A stretch of 64,000 nt of DNA from Gordonia hydrophobica NBRC 16057 (GTDB taxonomy: Bacteria; Actinomycetota; Actinomycetes; Mycobacteriales; Mycobacteriaceae): contig NZ_BCWU01000008.1 of NCBI RefSeq assembly GCF_001592365.1, positions 124,001 to 188,000 of the forward strand, read 5' to 3'. Below the pieces are notes generated by a model, which saw only the letters and a list, made by a program, of their open reading frames with translations, was not told the origin of the DNA and made no database searches. Position numbers and translations under genes: made by a program. Below are positions 51,542-59,704 of this stretch, piece by piece; positions within the stretch are counted from its first letter, which is position 1; every line of letters begins with the position of its first letter.

Positions 51542-51771
51542 TGTTCTCCCAAGAATTCACTCATCAGGCCCGCCACAAAGCGGACCCAGTTCCGTTTCGA
51601 TTGTACGGAACACGGTCACCACGCTCCACATCGACGCGTGTGGAGCGACACACATCATTCACGCGAACGACCCGATCGCCGGAAACCGCAGGAGACTCGC
51701 CCACAACGCCGCACGCACCGACCCTGAACGTGCAGTTCAGAGTCAGTGCGTGTCCAGCGCCCAACGCGATC

Positions 51772-53061
51772 TCAGGCGGCCGTCGTCTGCGCTTCACCGT
51801 GATCGTCCTCACCCACGGCCATCGCGTCCACAGGTACGGTAACGACCTCGTCGAATCCCGGACGAGCCGTGCCCAGGAACGACCGGCACCACGAGACCAC
51901 GGCGCCGACGCGGTTGCGAAAGCCGACCAGATAGAACAGGTGGACGCCCAACCACGTGAACCAGCCGAGAATGCCGGTCAGCTTGATCCCGAACGGCGCA
52001 TCGACGACGGCGTTGTGCCGGTTGACGACAGCCATGCTGCCCTTGTCGAGGTAGCGGAACGCCGTGCCGCGCGGCGTGGCGCCGCGCACCATGTCGGCCG
52101 CGTGCCGTCCCTGCTGCATGGCGACCGGGCTCTGCCCGGGGTAGTTGTTGAGGCTGGTCATGTCGCCGATCGCGAATACATCGGCACAACCTCCGACCGT
52201 GAGGTCGGGATTGATGAGCAGGCGCCCGGCCCGATCGGTTTCACAGCCGGTCGCTTCGGCGATCACGCCGGCCAGCGGCGTCGCCTTGACTCCGGCCGAC
52301 CACACGACGGTGCGTGCGTCCAGGACACGCTGCTGCCCGTCGACCGATCGAACGGTGACCGAGTCGGTCTCGATGTCGGTCACGAAAGTATCGGTGAGGA
52401 CGTCCACGCCCGCCTTCTCCAGGGTCTTGCGCGTGAACGTCGACAGGCGTCCGCCGTAGACGGGCAGGAGATCGCCCGCACCCTCCACGAGGTAGACCTT
52501 CGCGGGAGCGTCGGTGAAGTAGCGGGCACCGAGTTCACGGATCTGGCCGGCCACCTCGACGCCGGTGGCGCCGCCGCCGACGACGACGAACGTGTGCGCC
52601 GCCTCGTCCGTCTGAGTGGTGAAGCAGTCGAGGAGGTGCGCCCGCAGGGCGACAGCGTCGTCGAGCGTCTTCAGCGAGAACGTGCGGTCGGCCCATTCAT
52701 CGTGACCGAAGTAGCCCTGGTTCGCGCCCGCTGCGACGATCAACGACTCGTAGCGCACCTGCTCGTCGCCCTGGTCCGTCTCGACGGTCAGCACCTTGGC
52801 AGCGGCGTCGACCGCGGTCACCCGACCGTGCATCACGCTCACCGACTCCTTGTCGGCCAGCACGTCGGCGATCGGCGGGGCGATCTCGTCGGCGGAGAGG
52901 ACGCCGGTCGCGACCTGGTAGAGAAGCGGCTGGAACAGGTGTTCCGGGGTGGCAGAGATCAGAACCGTCTCCACCTCCGACTTCGCGAGTTGCTTGGCAG
53001 CGGCCAAGCCGCCGAATCCCGAGCCGATCACGACAACGTCGGTGGTGCGCATGTCTCTCAT
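51772..53061 (-). CDS. ndh: Type II NADH dehydrogenase (NDH-2)
   Basis: A 429-residue flavoprotein. VVVIGSGFGGLAAAKQL binds FAD (about 10-25), TFVVVGGGATGVEVAGQIREL binds NADH (about 165-185), and FAIGDMTSLNNYPGQSPVAMQQGRHAADMVRG is the C-terminal FAD segment. The end, WFTWLGVHLFYLVGFRNRVGAVVSW, is the amphipathic membrane-anchoring region of NDH-2. It oxidises NADH and reduces menaquinone without pumping protons. It is divergent from a LysR gene at 53187, which probably controls it through sites in the 125-bp gap. Confidence 0.92.
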   Translation of the reverse strand: MRDMRTTDVVVIGSGFGGLAAAKQLAKSEVETVLISATPEHLFQPLLYQVATGVLSADEIAPPIADVLADKESVSVMHGRVTAVDAAAKVLTVETDQGDEQVRYESLIVAAGANQGYFGHDEWADRTFSLKTLDDAVALRAHLLDCFTTQTDEAAHTFVVVGGGATGVEVAGQIRELGARYFTDAPAKVYLVEGAGDLLPVYGGRLSTFTRKTLEKAGVDVLTDTFVTDIETDSVTVRSVDGQQRVLDARTVVWSAGVKATPLAGVIAEATGCETDRAGRLLINPDLTVGGCADVFAIGDMTSLNNYPGQSPVAMQQGRHAADMVRGATPRGTAFRYLDKGSMAVVNRHNAVVDAPFGIKLTGILGWFTWLGVHLFYLVGFRNRVGAVVSWCRSFLGTARPGFDEVVTVPVDAMAVGEDDHGEAQTTAA

Positions 53062-53084
53062 TCCTTCTCGATGCAGGTCGCAGT

Positions 53085-53163
53085 GGTTGCATCAATTACT
53101 GTGCCAACTGCAACCGACGTCATCAATCCCGTTGACCACCGGTTTTCAGATCATATTTATCTG
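53085..53163. promoter_or_regulatory. Candidate LysR-type regulator sites in the ndh-lysR gap
   Basis: CAGAT-N7-ATCTG at 53147-53163 is a perfect interrupted palindrome of the LysR T-N11-A form, 24 bp upstream of the regulator start. A second inverted repeat, GGTTGCA (53085-53091) and TGCAACC (53109-53115), lies nearer ndh. Assignment is by position. Confidence 0.55.
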
Positions 53164-53186
53164 TTTCTCTCATATATAGTGGGAAC

Positions 53187-54047
53187 GTGGAGTTTCGTCA
53201 GCTCGAATACCTCTCGGCCGTCGCGGAGACCGGGAGGTTCTCCAAGGCCGCCGAGCGCTGCTTTGTCTCACAGTCGGCGATCAGTCATCAGATCGCCGCC
53301 CTCGAACGCGAGCTCGAGGTGGTGCTGTTCGACCGATCCACGCGCCGGGTGGAGCTGACCCAAGCCGGCGAGATCCTCCTGCCCCGCGCCCGGGAGCTGC
53401 TCCGGCTGCGCGACGACGCCGTCGCCGCCGTGCGCCCACAACCCGATCGCGTCCGCATCGCCGCCAACATGTCGTTCGCCAACGCCGCACTCACCGCGGT
53501 GTCGGCGATCCGCGATCGCCATCCCGCCGCCGAGATCGACTTCTTGATCAAACCCTTCGCACAGCGGATCGACGCGGTCGCGACCGGCGAGGCCGACCTC
53601 GCATTGATTCGGGGACGCCTCGAGTTCGACGGCCTGTATCTCGACCCCCTGTGGATCGAGCAGCCGGTCGTCGCCTTCAGTCCGCGCCACCCGTTGAGCA
53701 AGCTCGGTCGCCCGCCGACACCGGCCGAGCTGGCGCACTACCCGTTGATCCTGCCGCCGGTGGAAACGCAGCGGCTGCTGCACAATCTCGTCGACCGCGT
53801 GTTTGCCAAAGCCGGGGTCACCGCCGTTCTCGGTCCGGAGATCCGCGAAGGGCACCCGGTCTCGTTCGCACTGATCAACAACACCGAGTCGTGGACGCTG
53901 CTGTACGACGATCTGAAACAGCCCGGCATCATCTGCCGCCGCAATCCCGCCTTCACGCTGACCGTCTCAGCCGCCCTACGCGTCGACGCCGCGCCCAATC
54001 CCCTCGTCGCCGACCTGCTGACCGAACTGTCGGGCGGCTATCGCTGA
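53187..54047 (+). CDS. LysR-family transcriptional regulator
   Basis: A 286-residue regulator starting at GTG 53187. The helix-turn-helix is MEFRQLEYLSAVAETGRFSKAAERCFVSQSAISHQIAALERELEVVLFDRSTRRVELTQAGEILLPRARELL (about 1-70), followed by the two-lobed effector domain. It is divergent from ndh, with a LysR-type palindrome between them, so it probably senses a metabolite tied to redox state and controls ndh and itself. The 3' neighbour is the siderophore-binding lipoprotein, which has its own iron box and is likely separate. Confidence 0.88.
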   Translation: MEFRQLEYLSAVAETGRFSKAAERCFVSQSAISHQIAALERELEVVLFDRSTRRVELTQAGEILLPRARELLRLRDDAVAAVRPQPDRVRIAANMSFANAALTAVSAIRDRHPAAEIDFLIKPFAQRIDAVATGEADLALIRGRLEFDGLYLDPLWIEQPVVAFSPRHPLSKLGRPPTPAELAHYPLILPPVETQRLLHNLVDRVFAKAGVTAVLGPEIREGHPVSFALINNTESWTLLYDDLKQPGIICRRNPAFTLTVSAALRVDAAPNPLVADLLTELSGGYR

Positions 54048-54051
54048 ACAC

Positions 54052-54070
54052 TTAGGCCAGGTTAACCTTT
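54052..54070 (+). promoter_or_regulatory. IdeR/DtxR iron box
   Basis: TTAGGCCAGGTTAACCTTT matches the DtxR/IdeR consensus 19-mer at 14 of 19 positions, with the TTAGG and TAACCT core halves intact. It sits 36 bp upstream of the siderophore-binding lipoprotein start, as expected for iron repression. Confidence 0.8.
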
Positions 54071-54106
54071 CTTTGGATCTGCTTTCCTAAGGAAGGAATA
54101 CGTTTC

Positions 54107-55117
54107 GTGAGAATCACGAAGGCCGCGGCCGCACTGATCACGCTCGTGATCGCCCTCACCGCGTGTGGCGGCGGGGGTACCGACTCCGGAGCCGACGGCG
54201 ACGCCGACGCCGGTTACCCCGTGTCGATCACCTCCGCACTCGGAACCACGACCATTCCGTCGAAGCCCGAACGCGTCGTCACCCTCGGCTGGGGCAGTAC
54301 CGAAGCCGCTGTCGCGCTCGGCGTGGTGCCCGTCGGCATGCGCGACATGAGCTCCGACAGCGGGACCGTCGACGGCATCCTCCCCTGGGTCAAGGACGAG
54401 TTGAAGGGGCAAGAACCCACGCTGCTCGCCGAGAAGAGCGACTCGATCCCCTACGAGCGGATCGCCGCCCTGCGCCCGGACCTCATCCTGTCGGTGCAGT
54501 CCGGACTCACCGCCGACCAGTTCGCGCGTCTCACCGAGATCGCACCGACGGTCGCACAACCGGGCAAGGCCTGGCAGACCAGTTGGCAGGATCAGACCAC
54601 GATCGTCGGTCAGGCACTCGGCAAGTCCGACGAGGCCGCCGAGCTCGTCACCGAAGGTGAGAAGCGCCTCGCCGATGTGAAGGCGGCGCATCCGGAGTTC
54701 GCAGGGAAGACCGTCGCGTCGGTCAGCGTCACCGCCGCCGGCAGCGTCGGCTACTACTTCGACACCGATCCCCGGGTCAAGATGCTCGCCGCCATGGGCT
54801 TCGATCCCCTTCCCGCGTTGACGCAGCTCCGCGAGTCCGCGCCGGAGGGCACATTCGCCGCACAGGTCAGCTGGGAGAACGTTCCGAAGTACTCCCCCGA
54901 CGTGCTCACCGCGTGGTTCCTGGACAGCGGAATGCAATCCGACGCGGAGGGCAACCCGGTATTCCGCAACCTCCGCGCGGTGCAGCAGAGTTCCTACGTT
55001 CCGATCGTCGATCCTCCGTTGGTCTTCGCCGTGAGTTCGCCCAACGTCCTCAACCTTCCGTGGATGCTCGACCGCTACGTCCCGAAGCTGTCCGACGCCG
55101 CGAAGGCCGTGCGCTGA
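54107..55117 (+). CDS. Iron-siderophore ABC transporter substrate-binding lipoprotein
   Basis: A 336-residue lipoprotein starting at GTG 54107 after AAGGAAGG. The signal peptide ends in the lipobox LTAC (Cys20). A Gly/Asp linker precedes the FecB/FepB-type periplasmic-binding domain: PVSITSALGTTTIPSKPERVVTLGWGSTEAAVALGVVPVGMRD and YERIAALRPDLILSVQSGLT are typical. It delivers a ferric siderophore to a FecCD-type permease; no permease or ATPase gene adjoins it, so its partners must lie elsewhere. The iron box at 54052-54070 indicates repression by IdeR when iron is ample. Confidence 0.9.
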   Translation: MRITKAAAALITLVIALTACGGGGTDSGADGDADAGYPVSITSALGTTTIPSKPERVVTLGWGSTEAAVALGVVPVGMRDMSSDSGTVDGILPWVKDELKGQEPTLLAEKSDSIPYERIAALRPDLILSVQSGLTADQFARLTEIAPTVAQPGKAWQTSWQDQTTIVGQALGKSDEAAELVTEGEKRLADVKAAHPEFAGKTVASVSVTAAGSVGYYFDTDPRVKMLAAMGFDPLPALTQLRESAPEGTFAAQVSWENVPKYSPDVLTAWFLDSGMQSDAEGNPVFRNLRAVQQSSYVPIVDPPLVFAVSSPNVLNLPWMLDRYVPKLSDAAKAVR

Positions 55118-55121
55118 CCCG

Positions 55122-56135
55122 CTAGGCTGCGTCGACGCGCTGTACCGCTCGTCGACGTCGCCACGACACGGCGCCCCAACCGAGGGCCGCGGCCGCGAAC
55201 AGACCCAGCGCGGTCGCGGCCGCGGCGACGACGCCTCGACCGATCCGGTTCGCGTGGTCGAAGACGTACGCCGGTTGCGCATTCTCGGTGATCAGCGAGT
55301 CGTCGGCCGAGGAGAGATTGTTCGAGACGGTCGCGAGCGCGATCTTCAACTGCTTGACACCACCGCTCATCGACGCCGCCGCTTTCTCGGTATCGCTCTT
55401 CGCGGCCGACAACTTCGTCAAGCCTTCGCTCAGCTGGTTCGCAGCCGTGCGAGCCTGCGCGATGGCACCGTCGATCTCCCGCGCCGCAGGTCCCGTCGCG
55501 TCAGTCGCCGCCTGCAGTTCGGTGCGCAGCGGGCCGAGGTCGCCCAACTGCGCCGCGATGTCCCGGCTCGCGGCCTGGAGCGATCTCAACTGCGCGATGG
55601 TCTTGTCGGCACCGGGTGCCTTGCTATGGGTGAGACCGTCGATCACGGGTGTCACCAGTTCGTCGATGTTCTTCGCCGAATCGGCGAGCTTCGCCGCCTC
55701 GTCGAGCCCCTTGGTGACACTGCCGCCCAACTGCTGGATCTGCGTGGCGGCCGTCTGGAGCTGTGGTGCACCGGACAGCCCCGTCGACATCTGCTTCGCT
55801 GCCGTCGCAGCGGTGTCGATGGACCGGAAGGTCGGTTCGATGCTCGAGATCACCGTGGCGATGCCTGCGGTGCTGCTGTCGACCGCCGTCGACATGAGAT
55901 CGATCATCGTCTTGGCCGACGCGACCGAGTCCTGCGCCGACGCCACTTGGTCCGGGCTCAGGTCCACCGCGGGCGGTCGCACCGTGGGCGCGGTGTTCAG
56001 GAACACCACGCCGCCGGCGAGAACACCGATCAACAGGGCTGCGACGACGGCAACGCCGCCCAGAATCCACCGACCGCCGCGGCGCGGCGAGTCTCGGCCG
56101 GGTTCGTCGACCGTCTCCGATGGATCCTCGCTCAT
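55122..56135 (-). CDS. Membrane-anchored protein with an extracytoplasmic coiled-coil domain, function unknown
   Basis: A 337-residue protein from ATG 56135, chosen because GAAGGAG lies 8 nt upstream; the longer open frame to 56420 is spurious. After about 20 acidic, Arg-rich cytoplasmic residues comes one transmembrane segment (WILGGVAVVAALLIGVLAGGVVF), then about 220 residues rich in Ala, Gln, Thr and Ser with heptad-like repeats (YhgE/Pip-like pattern), a second hydrophobic segment (GRGVVAAAATALGLFAAAALGWGAV) and a basic tail (SWRRRRAVQRV). It resembles chemotaxis-like or phage-infection-type membrane coiled-coil proteins without matching a named family. It is convergent with the lipoprotein gene, 4 bp apart. 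Confidence 0.7.
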   Translation of the reverse strand: MSEDPSETVDEPGRDSPRRGGRWILGGVAVVAALLIGVLAGGVVFLNTAPTVRPPAVDLSPDQVASAQDSVASAKTMIDLMSTAVDSSTAGIATVISSIEPTFRSIDTAATAAKQMSTGLSGAPQLQTAATQIQQLGGSVTKGLDEAAKLADSAKNIDELVTPVIDGLTHSKAPGADKTIAQLRSLQAASRDIAAQLGDLGPLRTELQAATDATGPAAREIDGAIAQARTAANQLSEGLTKLSAAKSDTEKAAASMSGGVKQLKIALATVSNNLSSADDSLITENAQPAYVFDHANRIGRGVVAAAATALGLFAAAALGWGAVSWRRRRAVQRVDAA

Positions 56136-56283
56136 CGATTCCGCTCCTTCGCCAGCCATCAGCGGCCCGCCGGGCGGCAAACCGCCGCCGACACTATCGA
56201 GGCAATCTGAGGATTTCTGGCAGCCGAGCTGAGAGAAGACCCCTGTTCGACGGTGCCGGGCGGGCGGGCGGACTGTCGTGCCG

Positions 56284-57102
56284 CTACGCCTTCGCGGCGA
56301 AGGCCTCAGCGATGAGACCGGCCGAGTACTTGCGGCCTGCGATGGTCGGATGCATGGCCAACGCCTCGTCACCGGGGCCGATGCCGAGCACGGACACATG
56401 GCGCTTGCCGTCGGGCGCACACATCGAGTTGGTTCCGTCCTGCCACTTGTTCACCATCGTGAACCCCGCACGGTGCGCAGCCTCGGCGACTTCGTCGTTG
56501 AGCCGGTACTGAATCTCGTTGCCGAAATCAACGGCGTCCTGTCCCAGCGTCGTCTCGACGAAACAGCCCCGCGCCTTCTGCGGATACAGGCGCAGATAGC
56601 CCAGCACGACGACGTGGGCGTTGGGCGCCGCCCGTCGGACCGCGGCGTACACCTCGTCCAAATGACCACCGAGCTCGTCGAGCTTGGCGTGCGCAGCCCG
56701 GCGAGCCGCCGGCGTGCACGTCGCCGAGGTGATGGTGCAGTTCGTGATGAGGTCTGCGTAGAAGTCGTTGTCGTTGCCGCCCGTTGAGATCGAGATGTAC
56801 TTGGTCGCAGGCGACAACTGCCCTGCGGCCTTCGTCACCAGGTCCGACGACGTGCCGCCGCAGGCGAGGTCCTTGAACGTGGTGCCCGGCATCTGTCGAG
56901 CCACCAGATGTCCCACGTCGTCGGTCGCCTGAACGCAGCCGGTACCCATCGCGGTCGTCGTGTACGAGCCGACAGAGATGAACGAGTCACCGAGCGACAC
57001 GTAATCGGCCGGATCAGCGGCGGACGTCGGCGCGACGACGAGGGTCGTCACTACTGCCGCCACGGCCGCGACTGCCGCGAACGCGATCTTGCGAATTCTC
57101 AT
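56284..57102 (-). CDS. Secreted SGNH/GDSL esterase or lipase
   Basis: A 272-residue exported protein from ATG 57102 (MRIRKIAFAAVAAVAAVVTTLVV, signal peptide ending near TSAADP). Block I is YVSLGDSFISVG with the catalytic Ser; block III is ISTGGNDNDFY; block V is the C-terminal GDEALAMHPTIAGRKY with Asp and His. Three Cys pairs are likely disulfides. This is the Streptomyces scabies esterase-like SGNH group that cleaves lipid or polymer esters outside the cell. The TetR gene ends its frame 13 bp upstream, reading the same way, so they may form one transcript with the regulator first. Confidence 0.88.
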   Translation of the reverse strand: MRIRKIAFAAVAAVAAVVTTLVVAPTSAADPADYVSLGDSFISVGSYTTTAMGTGCVQATDDVGHLVARQMPGTTFKDLACGGTSSDLVTKAAGQLSPATKYISISTGGNDNDFYADLITNCTITSATCTPAARRAAHAKLDELGGHLDEVYAAVRRAAPNAHVVVLGYLRLYPQKARGCFVETTLGQDAVDFGNEIQYRLNDEVAEAAHRAGFTMVNKWQDGTNSMCAPDGKRHVSVLGIGPGDEALAMHPTIAGRKYSAGLIAEAFAAKA

Positions 57103-57115
57103 GATCTCTTCCTTC

Positions 57116-57685
57116 TCACTGGTGGGGTTGCGGGGCCGTGATGGCCGCCTGAATGCGGACAAGTCGCTCGATGAACGCCGCCGGGTCGGGCGCATCGTCT
57201 CCGGCCTCGACCAGCCAGCGCACCGCCGCTGTCGTCGTGGCATCGGTGAAGTAGTCGGCGACCTCGGTCTCCGTTGACCCGACCGCGCCGAACTGGGCAT
57301 TCGCCGCTGCGGCGCTCGCGGAGCGGAACAACTCGCACACCGCGTCGTGTGCCGAGTACGCGCACGAGCCGGTCAGGAGCGCCCGATAAAAGCGGTGATG
57401 CTCGGCGAGGTGACCGGCCGCCGCACCCATCGACGTCAGTGGCGCCGTACCCGCCTCGACGCCCTGCGGATCGAGCACGTCGGCAATCGACCTCGCAAGC
57501 AGATCCACTGCCGCCGCGACGAGCAGTTCGTCCTTGTCGTGGAAGTGCTGGTAGAAGACGCGGCGACTCACGTCGGCCGCGTCGACGAGATCACCTACCG
57601 GAACATCGGTCGATCCGCGCTCCGACACGACGGCGACCGCAGCACTCAGCAGCGCGGCACGGGTACGCCGTACCCGTCGATCCAT
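57116..57685 (-). CDS. TetR-family transcriptional regulator
   Basis: A TetR protein, 189 residues from ATG 57685 (MDRRVRRTRAALLSAAVAVVSERGSTDVPVGDLVDAADVSRRVFYQHFHDKDELLVAA); a GTG at 57724 would add 13 residues, and earlier starts would run through the operator-like repeats. The helix-turn-helix is standard; the ligand domain has Cys residues (GSCAYSAHDAVCELF) that are unusual. It precedes the SGNH esterase gene by 13 bp and probably represses it and itself through TGCAC repeats at 57737-57769. Confidence 0.83.
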   Translation of the reverse strand: MDRRVRRTRAALLSAAVAVVSERGSTDVPVGDLVDAADVSRRVFYQHFHDKDELLVAAAVDLLARSIADVLDPQGVEAGTAPLTSMGAAAGHLAEHHRFYRALLTGSCAYSAHDAVCELFRSASAAAANAQFGAVGSTETEVADYFTDATTTAAVRWLVEAGDDAPDPAAFIERLVRIQAAITAPQPHQ

Positions 57686-57736
57686 CGGCGACGGGCCTCG
57701 CTGCGATTCAGTTGCTTGTGTCACAGCGAACACAAT

Positions 57737-57769
57737 TGCACATTTATGCACTATTGCACAAGCGTGCAC
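57737..57769. promoter_or_regulatory. Four TGCAC motifs upstream of tetR
   Basis: TGCAC begins at 57737, 57747, 57755 and 57765 (spacings 10, 8 and 10 bp), on one face of the helix, in an AT-rich stretch just upstream of the TetR start. This looks like a repeated operator for the regulator. Confidence 0.5.
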
Positions 57770-57790
57770 TATCGACATCACCATAACGCT

Positions 57791-57833
57791 CCACCGCCGT
57801 TTGTGACCCGGAGCGGGTCACAAACGGCGGTGG
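57791..57833. terminator. Perfect 19-bp hairpin
   Basis: 57791-57809 and 57815-57833 are perfectly complementary over 19 bp with a GGAGC loop. It lies downstream of the tRNA-Lys terminator and upstream of the TetR promoter, so it probably insulates the latter from read-through. Confidence 0.6.
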
Positions 57834-57874
57834 AAGAAGACCGATAGGGTCAGTCGATGACGAGAACGCAAGAA

Positions 57875-57904
57875 CCCCCGCCGGACCAGGTGGTCCGGCG
57901 GGGG
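57875..57904 (-). terminator. Terminator of tRNA-Lys
   Basis: Perfect 13-bp GC-rich stem (57875-57887 with 57892-57904, loop AGGT), 13 bp past the tRNA 3' end and followed, in the tRNA direction, by TTCTT. Confidence 0.8.
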
Positions 57905-57917
57905 TCTGTACAAAGAG

Positions 57918-57990
<73 letters not shown>

Positions 57991-58126
57991 ATGATCGCTG
58001 TGCGCACCCGGGATTGCCGGGCCGCTGCGGCCTTGCGGGGAAAACATTAACACCCTGATCACCCAGATGAAAAATCGGCTGGTCAGCGGTGCTCCAGGTG
58101 TCCTTCCCGCAACGCCCGGGCGACGA

Positions 58127-58348
58127 TCAGCGCAAGATCTTGCGAACGATCACCACGGCGACGAGAGCACCGACGCCGATGAGTCCGTACTTGACCGGCG
58201 GCTGGTTCACGATCGCGACCACGCGGACCTTGGCGTCCCCCGCCAAGCGCTGAGGGTTCGCGCGGACGACGAGCTGGTCGAGAGTTCCGGCGAGCTCTTC
58301 TCGTGCCTTGGCGATCTCGTCCTCGATGCGTTTGGTTTCGTCGGCCAC
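58127..58348 (-). CDS. Small DUF3618-family membrane protein
   Basis: A 73-residue protein from GTG 58348 (VADETKRIEDEIAKAREELAGTLDQLVVRANPQRLAGDAKVR), with GGAGG 8 nt upstream, which decides the start over the ATG at 58411. The N-terminal acidic helix with E-x-x-R-x-x-L-x-x-T-x-x-x-L is the DUF3618 signature, and the C-terminal GLIGVGALVAVVIVRKI is a transmembrane segment. Function unknown; in mycolic actinobacteria it is a conserved neighbour of the bcp peroxiredoxin, as here (divergent, 116 bp apart). Confidence 0.82.
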   Translation of the reverse strand: MADETKRIEDEIAKAREELAGTLDQLVVRANPQRLAGDAKVRVVAIVNQPPVKYGLIGVGALVAVVIVRKILR

Positions 58349-58464
58349 TACGATCCTCCGTGATGTCTTCGGCGGCGTATAGAGGCCTATACACCGCACG
58401 CGTATGTGCAACGCTTCGAGCGTACTTCAGTCGTACCCCCGTGCGAATCGGATAGCCTGGCCCC

Positions 58465-58938
58465 ATGTCTGCGAATGGACGACTCACGGTCGGCGACAAG
58501 GCCCCTGCATTCACTCTCCCCGATGCCACGGGCGAATCAGTCTCACTCGCGGACTACGCGGGGCGCAAGGTGATCGTGTACTTCTACCCCGCTGCGATGA
58601 CCCCGGGGTGCACGAAACAGGCGTGCGACTTCCGCGACAGCCTCGCCGAACTGAACGGTCAGGGCATCGACGTCATCGGCATCTCGCCGGACAAGCCTGC
58701 CAAGCTCGCCAAGTTCGTCGAACGCGACGAGCTGACGTTCCCGCTGCTCTCGGATCCGGAGAAGGAAGTCCTCACCGAGTGGGGCGCCTTCGGCGAGAAG
58801 AAGCTGTACGGCAAAATCGTCAACGGTGTCATCCGCTCCACCTTCCTGGTGAACGAGGACGGCACCATCGGCGCGGCGCAATACAATGTGCGCGCCACCG
58901 GGCACGTCGCGAAGCTGCGGCGCGACCTGTCCATCTGA
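58465..58938 (+). CDS. bcp: Thiol peroxidase, BCP/PrxQ-type peroxiredoxin
   Basis: A 157-residue peroxiredoxin. YFYPAAMTPGCTKQACDFRDSL has the peroxidatic Cys (Cys49 region, in P-x-x-x-T-x-x-C) and the resolving Cys five residues later, the alpha2-type PrxQ pattern. GDKAPAFTLPDATGESVSLADYAGRKVIVYF and LSDPEKEVLTEWGAFGEKKLYGK are also conserved. It reduces hydrogen peroxide and organic hydroperoxides with thioredoxin. The TetR gene begins 21 bp downstream, likely in the same transcript. Confidence 0.93.
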   Translation: MSANGRLTVGDKAPAFTLPDATGESVSLADYAGRKVIVYFYPAAMTPGCTKQACDFRDSLAELNGQGIDVIGISPDKPAKLAKFVERDELTFPLLSDPEKEVLTEWGAFGEKKLYGKIVNGVIRSTFLVNEDGTIGAAQYNVRATGHVAKLRRDLSI

Positions 58939-58959
58939 GAGGACGTCGACCCGCCACTC

Positions 58960-59595
58960 ATGTCCGACACCACTTCGACCGCGCCGCTCGTCCCCCGCAA
59001 ACGACCGACGCAAGAGCGCAGCAGGCGCACGTTCGAGTCCATCCTCAACGCCGCACGCGAAGTGCTGATCGACGTGGGCTTCGAATCACTCACCTGCGAA
59101 CAGATCGCGACCCGCGCTGAACTGCCGATCGGCACCATCTACCAGTACTTCGCGAACAAGTACGTGGTGGTGTGCGAGCTGGATCGGCAGGATTCGAGCA
59201 CGGTGAGCGCCGAACTCAACGAGTTCGCCTCGGAGATTCCGTCGCTGGAGTGGCCCCAACTGCTGGAGAAGTTTCTCGATCACCTCGCCGACCTGTGGCG
59301 CACCGACCCGTCGCGTCGTGCGGTGTGGCTGGCCGTCCAGTCGACGCCTGCGACGCGCGCGACCGCGGTGATCAACGAGCGCATCCTCGCCGATCAGGTG
59401 TCGCGGGCCCTCGCTCCCCTGACCCCGGATCAGCGGGAACGTCGCGCGATGATGGCGGACGTGCTGGTCCACACCGCGTTCTCCCTGCTGAGCTTCTCCG
59501 TGCAGGACGGTCACGACCACGAGCGGACCGTGCACGAGTTGAAGCGGATGCTCGGCGGCTACCTGATGCTGGAAGAGGTCTCCCGCGACGCGTAA
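58960..59595 (+). CDS. TetR-family transcriptional regulator
   Basis: A 211-residue regulator. RKRPTQERSRRTFESILNAAREVLIDVGFESLTCEQIATRAELPIGTIYQYFANKYVVVCELD is the DNA-binding domain (about 10-75), followed by a helical domain typical of the AcrR group. It lies 21 bp after bcp and upstream of the FAS/AcpS genes on the other strand, from which it is separated by a strong hairpin. FasR-like control of fatty acid synthesis is conceivable from position, but unproven. Which gene it regulates is not visible from operators here. Confidence 0.83.
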   Translation: MSDTTSTAPLVPRKRPTQERSRRTFESILNAAREVLIDVGFESLTCEQIATRAELPIGTIYQYFANKYVVVCELDRQDSSTVSAELNEFASEIPSLEWPQLLEKFLDHLADLWRTDPSRRAVWLAVQSTPATRATAVINERILADQVSRALAPLTPDQRERRAMMADVLVHTAFSLLSFSVQDGHDHERTVHELKRMLGGYLMLEEVSRDA

Positions 59596-59627
59596 CGCCC
59601 GCGTGAACGGCTGAACATCGACGAAGA

Positions 59628-59688
59628 CGCCGTGGGCGTCGATGTTCGCTCAGGGTTGAAACCTGTGCGAACCTCGACGCCCACGGCG
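59628..59688. terminator. Long bidirectional hairpin between tetR and acpS
   Basis: 22-bp arms with one mismatch (59628-59649 with 59667-59688) around a 17-nt loop that can itself pair (CAGG/CCTG), between convergent genes. A typical two-way terminator. Confidence 0.8.
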
Positions 59689-59704
59689 TTTGTTCGTGCG
59701 GGGA

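Noticed and set aside
55288..56232. Plus-strand frame of 314 codons with a hydrophobic, membrane-like translation opposite the coiled-coil protein
   Set aside because: It mirrors the Ala/Gln-rich minus-strand gene, begins without a ribosome-binding site and matches no family; the minus-strand gene has a strong GAAGGAG site.
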